Source: Phycicoccus flavus
GTDB lineage: Bacteria; Actinomycetota; Actinomycetes; Actinomycetales; Dermatophilaceae
DNA: 59,360 nucleotides
Direction: 5' to 3'
NCBI RefSeq assembly: GCF_004025965.2
Contig: NZ_SAYU02000020.1
Coordinates: 1 to 59,360, forward strand
The position numbers were made by a program, and so were the translations under genes. The notes beneath the pieces are model-generated. The model was not told where the DNA came from. It did not search any database and was given only the letters and a program-made list of their open reading frames with translations. Numbering within the stretch: the first letter of the stretch is position 1; each line of letters opens with the position of its first letter. Shown piece by piece: positions 43,610-51,451 of this stretch.

Positions 43610-43616
43610 CGGGGCG

Positions 43617-44366
43617 ATGACCGTCGCCGACTCCGCCGCCGCCCTGCTCGCCCGGATGATGGCCGCCGACCCCGGCCGGCCGCGGATCACCGTCTACGAC
43701 GACACCGACGGCCCGACCGCCGGCGAGCGGGTGGAGCTGTCGGCGCGGGTGTTCGCCAACTGGGTGGCCAAGGCCGCGAACCTCCTCCAGGACGAGCTCG
43801 ACGCCGAGCCCGGCCGCACGGTCCGCGTCGACCTGCCCCCGCACTGGCGCACCGCCTACTGGGCCTTCGCCGCCTGGTCGGTCGGGGCGAGCGTCGTCGT
43901 CCCGGGAGCCGGCGACGGCACCGACGGCGGTGGTGACACCGGCGACACCGCGGCGGACGTCCTCGTCACCGACGACCCCGACACCGCGGCGGCCACCGAC
44001 GCCGAGCACGTCGTCCTCGTCACCCTCGCCGCGCTGGCCCGCTCGGCGACCGGACCGGTGCCCGCGGGCGCCGTCGACGAGGCCCACGAGGTCGCGACCC
44101 ACGGCGACGTCTTCGTCCCGCTGGCCGAGCCCGACCCCGCCGCGCCGGCCCTGCTCACCCGCGACGGCCGGCGCACCTTCGCCGACCTCGTGCCCACCGG
44201 CACCGGCGGACGGGTGCACACCGGCACCGTCGACACCGGCGCCTTCCTCGACCTGCTGCTGGAGGTCTGGGCCGGCGACGGGTCGGTGGTCCTCACCCGC
44301 GGCGCACCCGAGCCCGAGGTGCTCGCCGCCCGTCTCACGAGCGAGGGCGTCACCCGCGACGGGTGA
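43617..44366 (+). CDS. TIGR03089 family protein
   Basis: 249 residues, soluble. It matches the actinobacterial TIGR03089 family: short proteins resembling the N-terminal part of AMP-binding acyl-CoA synthetases (VELSARVFANWVAKAANLLQDEL, RVDLPPHWRTAYWAFAAWSVGASVV) but lacking the ATP-binding TSGTTG loop and the C-terminal lid, so ligase activity is not expected. Function unknown. ATG 43617 was chosen for the TACCGT box 7 nt upstream. The last codons form part of a perfect terminator hairpin. Confidence 0.8.
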   Translation: MTVADSAAALLARMMAADPGRPRITVYDDTDGPTAGERVELSARVFANWVAKAANLLQDELDAEPGRTVRVDLPPHWRTAYWAFAAWSVGASVVVPGAGDGTDGGGDTGDTAADVLVTDDPDTAAATDAEHVVLVTLAALARSATGPVPAGAVDEAHEVATHGDVFVPLAEPDPAAPALLTRDGRRTFADLVPTGTGGRVHTGTVDTGAFLDLLLEVWAGDGSVVLTRGAPEPEVLAARLTSEGVTRDG

Positions 44367-44374
44367 CGCCCTCG
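44342..44374. terminator. Perfect hairpin overlapping a stop codon, between convergent genes
   Basis: A 14-bp perfect inverted repeat (44342-44355 with 44361-44374, loop GCGAC). The stop codon of the TIGR03089 gene (44364-44366) lies inside the right arm, so the last residues VTRDG are dictated by the hairpin. The convergent wall-protein gene ends 20 bp further on; the hairpin probably serves both. Confidence 0.75.
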
Positions 44375-44393
44375 GCCCGGGCTGGGAAGGGGG

Positions 44394-46535
44394 TCAGCGC
44401 ATCCGCGCCTCGACGGCCTTCCAGGTCACGGTGCCGACGACACCGGTCTGGGCGATCCGGGCGGCCCGCTGGGCGCCCTTGACGGCGGTCTCGGTCTGCG
44501 GGCCGAAGGACCCGTCGGCGGTGATCCGCAGCGCCCGCTGGAGCGCGACGACGGCCGAGCCGCGCGAGCCGCGCTTGAGGACGGTGCCCCAGTAGGGCAG
44601 CAGCGGGTGCGCCCGGCGCTCGACGACGTCCCAGGTGCGTCCGTCGACGACCCCGGTGGCCGAGAGGCCGCCGGCCCGCTGGACGGCCTCGACCCGCGCC
44701 TCGGTGGCCGGGCCGAACCGGCCATCGACCGAGAGCCCGCCGAGGGCGTCCTGCAGGGCGCGGACCGCCGCGCCGGTGGACCCGCGCCGCAGCGTCGTGC
44801 CCTTGTAGCGGGTGAGCTCGGTCGTCGCCACCGCCGAGGAGCTGCCCGAGGACGAGCCGCCCGAGGTGGAGGACCCCGACGAGGACGACCCCGACGTGCC
44901 GGCCGAGCCGCCGGCGAGCACCGCCCAGTCGCGCCGGTCGACGACGCCGTCGACCGCGAGGCCCTTGCTCTGCTGCCAGGCCTTGACCCGGGCCAGCGTC
45001 GCCGGCCCGAAGGAGCCGTCGACGGTGAGGCCGCCGATGGCCCTCTGCATCGCCTTGACGGCCTCGCCGCGGCTCCAGAGCCGCAGGGTGAGGCCGCTGT
45101 ACTGCGCGAGCGAGCCGCCCGTGGTGGACGAGCCGGTGGACCCCGAGCCCGACGTCCCCTTGCCCATGAGCGCGTTCCACACCCGGCCGTCGACGACGCC
45201 GGTGGCGGTGAGGCCCTTCGAGCGCTGGTAGGCCTTGACCCGCGCCTCGGTGGCCGGGCCGAAGGAGCCGTCGACGGCGATGCCGCCGATGGCCTTCTGC
45301 AGCACCGACACCGCGGTGCCGCGCGAGCCGCGGCTGAGGACGGTGTCCGCGTACCGGGCCAGGCCCGAGGCGGTGGAGCCGGAGGTGCCGGACCCGGACG
45401 TCCCCTTGCCCATGAGCGCGTTCCACACCCGGCTGTCGACGACGCCGGTGGCGGTGAGGCCCTTCGAGCGCTGGTAGGCCCTGACCCGCGCCTCGGTGGC
45501 GGGCCCGAAGGAGCCGTCGACCGCGATGCCGCCGATGGCCTTCTGCATGACCGACACCGCGGTGCCGCGCGAGCCGCGGCGCAGCACGGTGCCGGCGTAC
45601 TTCGCGAGGGTGGCCGGGTCGGCCGAGGTCGAGCCGGAGCCCGACGTCCCGCCGCCGCTGCCCGTGCCGGACCGGCCGATGATGGCGTTCCAGACCCGGC
45701 TGTCGACGACCCCGTTGACGGTGAGGCCCTTGGACCGCTGGTACTCGCGGACCCGGGCGTCGGTGGCGGGGCCGAAGGAGCCGTCGACGGTGAGGCCGCC
45801 GATGGCCTTCTGGAGCACCCGGACGGCCTGGCCGCTGGAGCCGAGCCGCAGCGTGACGTTGACGTAGTCGGCCGGGTCGCTCGAGGCCGGGGTCGAGGTG
45901 CCCGAGCCGCCGCTGCGGGGGCCGGTGAGGTAGTCGACGACGGGGACGCCGGTCCACCAGGACGTGCGCTTGTACGCGCCGTCCCAGGTGAAGGAGATGT
46001 GGATGTGGTCGGTGTGCGGCGAGGAGCCGGTGTAGGGCTGCCAGCCGCGGCCCGGGTCCCACGCCTTCCAGATCTGCCGGTTCCAGATCATGTAGTTGAT
46101 GCCGAAGCGCCGGGCCATCGCGGCCGGCCGGCCCTTGCTGTCGCTCGCCGCGAGCCAGCGGGTCACGGCGTTGCCGATGGCCAGGTCCTTGGAGTTGGAC
46201 GCGTTGAGCATCCAGTCCAGCGCCCGGCCCTCGCCGTGCTCCTGGTCGCACTTGCGCAGCACGCCGTAGGTGTGCGAGCCGTAGGTGGCGTTGAGGAGCT
46301 TGGCGAAGGCGATCGGTCCCGGCTGGCTCTCGTTGAGGCAGAGCACGCCCCGCTGGTAGGGCGGGGTGACGTCCAGCCCGCTCGGCAGGGTGCGGCTCGG
46401 CTGGGGCAGCGGGACGCTCGCGGCGTCGGCGGTCCCGCCGACGAGGGGGACGGCCATCACCGAGACGGACAGGGCACCGAGGGCGCGCACCGAGCCGCGT
46501 CGCAGCGGCGTGGAGTCGGGCTTGGGCAGGGACAC
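44394..46535 (-). CDS. Secreted protein with VldE-like domain and six peptidoglycan-binding repeats
   Basis: 713 residues from GTG 46535 (GGAG lies 9 nt upstream). Residues 1-40 are a signal peptide ending GTADAA. Next is a domain with CDQEHGEGRALDWML and SPHTDHIHISFTWDG, whose Glu/Asp and HxDHIH residues match the VldE/ARB_07466 C-terminal domain, a presumed metal-dependent fold. Six PG_binding_1 repeats follow (each like YAGTVLRRGSRGTAVSVMQK ... VDGSFGPATEARV), joined by Gly/Ser/Thr linkers. The product should bind and perhaps process wall peptidoglycan. Repeats 2 and 3 are nearly identical, a recent duplication. Confidence 0.85.
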   Translation of the reverse strand: MSLPKPDSTPLRRGSVRALGALSVSVMAVPLVGGTADAASVPLPQPSRTLPSGLDVTPPYQRGVLCLNESQPGPIAFAKLLNATYGSHTYGVLRKCDQEHGEGRALDWMLNASNSKDLAIGNAVTRWLAASDSKGRPAAMARRFGINYMIWNRQIWKAWDPGRGWQPYTGSSPHTDHIHISFTWDGAYKRTSWWTGVPVVDYLTGPRSGGSGTSTPASSDPADYVNVTLRLGSSGQAVRVLQKAIGGLTVDGSFGPATDARVREYQRSKGLTVNGVVDSRVWNAIIGRSGTGSGGGTSGSGSTSADPATLAKYAGTVLRRGSRGTAVSVMQKAIGGIAVDGSFGPATEARVRAYQRSKGLTATGVVDSRVWNALMGKGTSGSGTSGSTASGLARYADTVLSRGSRGTAVSVLQKAIGGIAVDGSFGPATEARVKAYQRSKGLTATGVVDGRVWNALMGKGTSGSGSTGSSTTGGSLAQYSGLTLRLWSRGEAVKAMQRAIGGLTVDGSFGPATLARVKAWQQSKGLAVDGVVDRRDWAVLAGGSAGTSGSSSSGSSTSGGSSSGSSSAVATTELTRYKGTTLRRGSTGAAVRALQDALGGLSVDGRFGPATEARVEAVQRAGGLSATGVVDGRTWDVVERRAHPLLPYWGTVLKRGSRGSAVVALQRALRITADGSFGPQTETAVKGAQRAARIAQTGVVGTVTWKAVEARMR
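45156..45660. repeat. Near-identical tandem coding repeats (peptidoglycan-binding modules 2 and 3)
   Basis: Two copies of about 240 bp encoding modules 2 and 3 plus their linkers share long identical stretches (for example MGKGTSGSGTSG, QRSKGLTATGVVDSRVWNA, AIGGIAVDGSFGPATEARV). They are prone to unequal recombination and to assembly collapse. Confidence 0.6.
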
Positions 46536-46732
46536 TCGCAGGCTCCGTCCGGACAGGCAGGGGGCACCCGGGGGCAGGGGGCCGGGTGCACCCGGAACTC
46601 GTCTCGGACGACTCACACGTCACACGCGATTCCCAGGCATCACAGTTGTCTCATCCGTCACCGGACCGACGCAACACGTTCCGCCGAATTACAGAGGTGT
46701 ACTTCCGGCGGCCCGGGAACGGGGTCGGAAGC

Positions 46733-48952
46733 TCACTGCCGGCCGGCGGTCCGCAGGACCGTCGTCGACACGACGCGGGTCCCGCCGACGGCCACGACGC
46801 GCTCCAGGTCGGGGGTCTCCTGGAGCACGACCGACGTGGGTGCGGGCAGTGTCGCCGACCCCGTGAGCAACGTGATCCGGCCGATGCTCCCGGCGGTGAG
46901 GGCGTCCGCGAGGGAGCCGTCGGCCCCGCTGGCCAGCGAGACGCGCGTGGTGTCGCCGAGGCGGTCGCGGTAGAACGCCGCGACGGCCGCGGCCGAGGCG
47001 TAGCGCGAGCCGCCGGCCAGCCGCTGGACGGTGAGGCCCGTCCGCCGCAGACCGGTCTCGACCGCCCCCGAGACCGACGTCGTCCCGCCGACGACCCGCA
47101 CCGTGCCGGCCCCGGTCGTGGCGAGCGCGTCGGACGTCTCCGCCGGGAGGGTGTCCCGGCGGGTGAGGAGGACCGGCTCGCGGACCGCGCCCGCCGGGCC
47201 GCCCGCGCCGAGGGCGTCGACGAGCGACTCGCCCGAGGCGAGGACGACGGCCGAGACGGCGCCGCGCCGGTCGATGTCCGCCGCGACGTTCGCCGCGACG
47301 GCGTACCGGTTGGCGCCGCCGATGCGGGACACCGACAGCCCGAGGCCCTGCAGCGCGGTGACGACGTCCGGCGAGACCGCCGCCGGTCCGCCGACGACGA
47401 CCGCGCGGCGCAGGTCCGGCCGGGCGGCGATGGCGTCCCGGGTCGCGGCCGGCAGACGGGTCGCCCGGGTGAGGAGCATGGGGGCGGCGAGCGACTGGGC
47501 CAGGGGTCCGCCGACGGCGGCGTCGGGGCGGGCGGAGTCCTCGCCGCTGACGACGACGACCGTCGTCGCGGAGCGCGCGCGGGTCGCGGCGAGCTTGGCC
47601 GCGGTCACGTAGCGGTCGGTCCCGGCGACCCGGCTCGTCGGCCGCGCGAGGTACGTCGAGTACAGGCCCAGCCGGCCGCGCAGCGACTCCCCGCTCAGGG
47701 CGACCGTGGTCCCCGAGGACGAGGTGGCGCGCGCGGTGGCGACCGCGCCCGAGGCGTAGCGGTCGGAGAGGTCGAGCCGCCGGACGTCGCCGAGCCCGAA
47801 GGCCGCCGCGAGGGTGCTGCGGGCCGGGGTGGCGGTCCACGCGCGCCGCGGGTTGCTGCTGCGCTGGGACCAGTGGTCGTCGACGCTGCGCAGGTAGGGC
47901 AGCGCCGAGGTCCAGACGTCCTCGCTGTTCTGGGTGCGGCCGCCGGTCGAGGAGGAGTAGTAGGCGTCGATGACGGCCCCGCCGTAGGTCGCCACGTACC
48001 CCCGGGTCGGCGAGCCGGCGGCGTCGACCGCGGCGGTCCAGGCCGGCAGGTAGGAGCGGTCCACGGACCCGGAGGGGTAGCCGCCGAAGACCTGGCTGCG
48101 GCTGTCGTCGTACAGGTGGCAGTTGCACGAGGTGCTCACGCCCGCCTGGAGCCGGCGCAGGGCGTAGCCCCGGGCCGCCGCCGCCTGGGCCTGAAGGGTC
48201 GCCGCCGGCCAGGACCACGGGACCTCGCGGAGGTAGTCGAGGTACTCGTCGTGGATGCGCACGTACATGACGACCTCGAGGCTCGCGGCACCCGGCGTGC
48301 GGGTGACCCGGAGCATGCCGTCCCTGTAGAGCGTGCCGTCGACGGAGAGCAGCGTCCGGTCGTCGTCCCAGGTGACGGTGGGCCGGGCCCCCGTCGAGGA
48401 GGTGACCGCGCAGGTCGGGCAGGACACGGTGATCTCGCTGCCGGAGGGGCGGACGGTGACGGTGTCGCCGACGCCGCCGCTCACGGTCGCCCCGCCGGAC
48501 ACGGCGATGCTGAAGGAGCCGCCGCCCGTCCCGAGCCGCGAGGTCCGCAGCGTCGTCGAGCCCACCCGCTGGCGGACGTTGACCCGCAGCGTCGCGTCGT
48601 CCTCGCGCGTCTCGTAGGCCGTGCCGGTGTAGTAGTGCCCGAGGATCTCCGCGGCGGAGTAGCCGTCCCGCCCCATCTCGTAGGCGCCGTACTGGCTCAT
48701 CCCGACGCCGTGCCCCCACCCGGACCCCGAGAGGGTCCACGTCGAGGACAGGGCGGCCGCCGCCCCGGAGGCGTCCGGCGCGGCCGGGGCCACCGGCGCG
48801 ACGGGCTCACCCGGACCCGCGGGGCCGGGGACCGGGCGGGGCTGGTCGACGCCCCAGGGGACGTCCTCCGCCCCCGCGGCCGGCGCGGCCGTGGTGGCCA
48901 GCGCCGCCACGGCGAGGGCGGCCAGCACGCGCACCGCCCGCGCCGGTCTCAT
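46733..48952 (-). CDS. Secreted SpoIID/LytB-domain protein with three CWB2 repeats
   Basis: 739 residues. Signal peptide 1-28, then SpoIID/LytB-like domain (about 75-400) in the order usual for actinobacteria: GSGWGHGVGMSQYGAY and ILGHYYTGT come before LQAQAAAARGYALRR and CHLYDDSRSQVFGG, i.e. permuted relative to Bacillus SpoIID. Where lytic transglycosylase SpoIID has Glu in EALKAQ, this reads ATLQAQ, so activity is doubtful. Three CWB2 repeats (about 441-739; RVAGTDRYVTAA, ISRIGGANRYAVAAN-type starts) anchor it to wall polysaccharide. ATG 48952 overlaps the amidase stop (ATGA): the two wall proteins are co-translated. Confidence 0.88.
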   Translation of the reverse strand: MRPARAVRVLAALAVAALATTAAPAAGAEDVPWGVDQPRPVPGPAGPGEPVAPVAPAAPDASGAAAALSSTWTLSGSGWGHGVGMSQYGAYEMGRDGYSAAEILGHYYTGTAYETREDDATLRVNVRQRVGSTTLRTSRLGTGGGSFSIAVSGGATVSGGVGDTVTVRPSGSEITVSCPTCAVTSSTGARPTVTWDDDRTLLSVDGTLYRDGMLRVTRTPGAASLEVVMYVRIHDEYLDYLREVPWSWPAATLQAQAAAARGYALRRLQAGVSTSCNCHLYDDSRSQVFGGYPSGSVDRSYLPAWTAAVDAAGSPTRGYVATYGGAVIDAYYSSSTGGRTQNSEDVWTSALPYLRSVDDHWSQRSSNPRRAWTATPARSTLAAAFGLGDVRRLDLSDRYASGAVATARATSSSGTTVALSGESLRGRLGLYSTYLARPTSRVAGTDRYVTAAKLAATRARSATTVVVVSGEDSARPDAAVGGPLAQSLAAPMLLTRATRLPAATRDAIAARPDLRRAVVVGGPAAVSPDVVTALQGLGLSVSRIGGANRYAVAANVAADIDRRGAVSAVVLASGESLVDALGAGGPAGAVREPVLLTRRDTLPAETSDALATTGAGTVRVVGGTTSVSGAVETGLRRTGLTVQRLAGGSRYASAAAVAAFYRDRLGDTTRVSLASGADGSLADALTAGSIGRITLLTGSATLPAPTSVVLQETPDLERVVAVGGTRVVSTTVLRTAGRQ

Positions 48953-51318
48953 CGGTGCACCGCGCGCTGGACGTCGCCGCCGGTGGTCAGGTCCACGCTC
49001 GCCGACCCACCGAGGACCGTGGCCGTCGTCACCGGGGCGGCGGTCAGCCACTCCCGGACCGAGCGGGGCAGGGCGTCGGAGCGGACGTAGACGCCCGCCC
49101 GCCCGAGCTGGCCGCCGGAGAGGGTGTCGACGAGGCTGCGCTCCTCGCCCGAGGAGACGAGGACGGAGGAGACGTCGACGCCCGAGCGCTGCGCCCAGGC
49201 GGCGACACCGGCACTGACCGCGTACCGGTTGGCGCCGCCGATGCGGGTGGCGCCGGGGAGCCCGGCGAGGACGTCGTCGGCGACCGCGCTGGGTCCACCG
49301 GCCACGACCGTGCGGACGGTGCCGAGGTCGGCCAGGACCGTCGCCGAGGGCTGCGGCACCGCGTCCGGCCGGACGAGGACGACGGGACGGCCGAGCCGGG
49401 CGGCCGGTCCGGACACCACGAGGCCGTCGGCCATCGAGCGCGGCGAGCCGCTGGCGACGAGCACGTCGGGGGCGGACCCCCCGACGGCGACCTTGCGGGC
49501 GACGGCGGCGGAGACCTCGTAGCGGTTGGCGCCGCCGATCCGGGCGACCTGGGCGACCCCGTCGGCGCGGAGCTGGTCGAGGACCGTCCGTCCGACGGCG
49601 GTCTCCCCGCCGACGACGACGGCCGACGTCACGCCACGGCGCCGGATCTCGGCGCGGGTCTCGTCGGGCAGGCCCGCGGCCCGGGTGAGGAGCAGGACGG
49701 CGCCGGTGCGGCGGGCGTAGGGCGCGGCCACGAGCGCGTCGGACATGCCGGAGGTCGTCCCGTTGACGATGACGACCTTCGTCGCCGAGCTGCTCCGCGC
49801 CTTCGCGGTCGCGACGGCGACGGCGTAGCGGTTGGCCCCCGAGAGGCGCGGCGGGCAGAACCGCGGCGGCGCCCCCGCGACGGAGCCGACCGTGACCAGC
49901 CAGCTGCGGCCGATCGCGGTGTCCGCGGCGGCGCTGCCCGTGCTCGCCGCGAGCGTCACGCGGTAGCTGCCCGGCGGGGCGAACGTGCCGTCGGAGAGGC
50001 GGCCCTCCCACGCCGCCGACAGCGACCCGGACGCCGACCCGCGCACGACGCGGTCCGGCCGGTCGTGGCACACGCTCTGCACGGTGAGGGTCCAGGTGAG
50101 GGGCTCGCTGACCCGCCCGCTCACGCTGACCCCACCGGTGCCGTAGGCGTAGGACGTCCGGGAGATCGAGGGCCGGTAGACCATCGTCCCCTGGTAGTCC
50201 CGGGCGCGCTGGCGGATCGAGGCCAGCTGGGAGTAGAGGTTCGTGCCCGGGCACGTCGTCTGGTTGACGTCCCGGTGCCCGATCACCGTCGGGGCGCTGC
50301 CGAACCCGTCGAGGGTGGTGCTCGCCGTCGGGTCGATCCGCTCCAGTCCGAGCCGCCAGGCGACGAGCTTGGACACGGCGGTCGGGACGGCCGACGGCGG
50401 GGTGGCCGAGGTGAAGTCGCCGATGACCGAGATGCCGGTGCTCTGGCTGTTGTACGGGGCCGCGTGGGCGCCGACCATGTCCTTGGTCGTGCCGCCGTAG
50501 CGGCCCTCCCACGTGCGGCCGAAGCGGTCGACCAGGAAGTTGTAGCCGATGTCGCCCCAGCCGCGGTCGACGGTGTGGAAGACGTAGATGCCGCGCAGGA
50601 TGCTCGGGACCTCGGCCGCGGTGTAGTCGTTCGAGCCCGCCGTGTGGTGGACGATCGCGGTCCGCACGACGCCCTCGTAGACCTTGGCGTGCCGGATGCT
50701 CTCGTCGGCGCCCCAGTCCCCGCGGGTGTAGACCGTCGGGCGGGTGGCCGCGGCCGAGGCGCCGCCGGCCGGGGTCGCGGCGAGGTCGCGGTCGGCCGCG
50801 GTCGTCGTCGCGTCGACGACGTCGAAGCGGGCGGCCCGGCCTCGGCCGCGGGTGTCGCCGAGGACCCGGGTCTGGACGGCGTCGGCGGTCGAGACCCAGG
50901 GGGCGGTCCCGCCGCGGGCGCCGGCGGCGTCCGGGGAGTCGGGGTCCGGACCCTCGTCGGCGGCGGACTCCAGGTCCTGCCACTCGCCCCAGGCGCCGTC
51001 GCGGCGCTCGCGGATCTGGACGGTCGCGGCACGGGCGACGCCGCCGCGCTCCCAGGTGACGCCGACGACGTGCGCGCGCCCCCCGAGGTCGACGGTGCTC
51101 GAGCGCGCCTCGCCGCCGGGGGCGGCGGCGGGGTCACCGGGGGCGGCGAGGCCCGTCGGCGCCGGACGCGCGGTGAAGGAGTAGGACTGCGTCGTCGTCG
51201 ACACCGGTCGCGGCTGGGCCGAGGCGCCCGTCCCGCCGGAGGCGATGACGGGCACGACGACGGCGGTGGCGAGGGCGAGCAGGGCGGACAGGGGGCGCCG
51301 CAGGGCAGCAGAGATCAT
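48949..51318 (-). CDS. Secreted N-acetylmuramoyl-L-alanine amidase (PGRP fold) with CWB2 repeats
   Basis: 789 residues from ATG 51318. Signal peptide 1-35, an extended region to about 190, then a PGRP/amidase_2-type domain (about 192-370): AIVHHTAGSNDYT gives zinc ligand His224, VIGHRDVNQTTCPGTN gives His348 and Cys356, with WGDIGYNFLVDRFGRTWEGR between. It cleaves the muramic acid-L-Ala bond. An Ig-like region (about 385-500) and three CWB2 repeats (about 508-789) follow. It is translationally coupled to the downstream SpoIID-CWB2 gene, suggesting both are placed on the same wall polymer. Confidence 0.93.
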   Translation of the reverse strand: MISAALRRPLSALLALATAVVVPVIASGGTGASAQPRPVSTTTQSYSFTARPAPTGLAAPGDPAAAPGGEARSSTVDLGGRAHVVGVTWERGGVARAATVQIRERRDGAWGEWQDLESAADEGPDPDSPDAAGARGGTAPWVSTADAVQTRVLGDTRGRGRAARFDVVDATTTAADRDLAATPAGGASAAATRPTVYTRGDWGADESIRHAKVYEGVVRTAIVHHTAGSNDYTAAEVPSILRGIYVFHTVDRGWGDIGYNFLVDRFGRTWEGRYGGTTKDMVGAHAAPYNSQSTGISVIGDFTSATPPSAVPTAVSKLVAWRLGLERIDPTASTTLDGFGSAPTVIGHRDVNQTTCPGTNLYSQLASIRQRARDYQGTMVYRPSISRTSYAYGTGGVSVSGRVSEPLTWTLTVQSVCHDRPDRVVRGSASGSLSAAWEGRLSDGTFAPPGSYRVTLAASTGSAAADTAIGRSWLVTVGSVAGAPPRFCPPRLSGANRYAVAVATAKARSSSATKVVIVNGTTSGMSDALVAAPYARRTGAVLLLTRAAGLPDETRAEIRRRGVTSAVVVGGETAVGRTVLDQLRADGVAQVARIGGANRYEVSAAVARKVAVGGSAPDVLVASGSPRSMADGLVVSGPAARLGRPVVLVRPDAVPQPSATVLADLGTVRTVVAGGPSAVADDVLAGLPGATRIGGANRYAVSAGVAAWAQRSGVDVSSVLVSSGEERSLVDTLSGGQLGRAGVYVRSDALPRSVREWLTAAPVTTATVLGGSASVDLTTGGDVQRAVHR

Positions 51319-51451
51319 GGCGAAAGTCCAGAGGCAGGGGGGTGGACGGCAACAGGGTGCCACACCGATCACGTCCTGACCCTCCAGTCACAAGAGTCTC
51401 GACGAGACGGCTGAGGGGCCCCTCAGCCGGCCCCGCGGGGGGCGGCGGCGG

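Noticed and set aside
46617-46732. Possible c-di-AMP riboswitch upstream of the wall-hydrolase gene
   Set aside because: The 116-bp spacer is relatively AT-rich and looks like a promoter, but no conserved ydaO/yuaA pairing pattern could be made.
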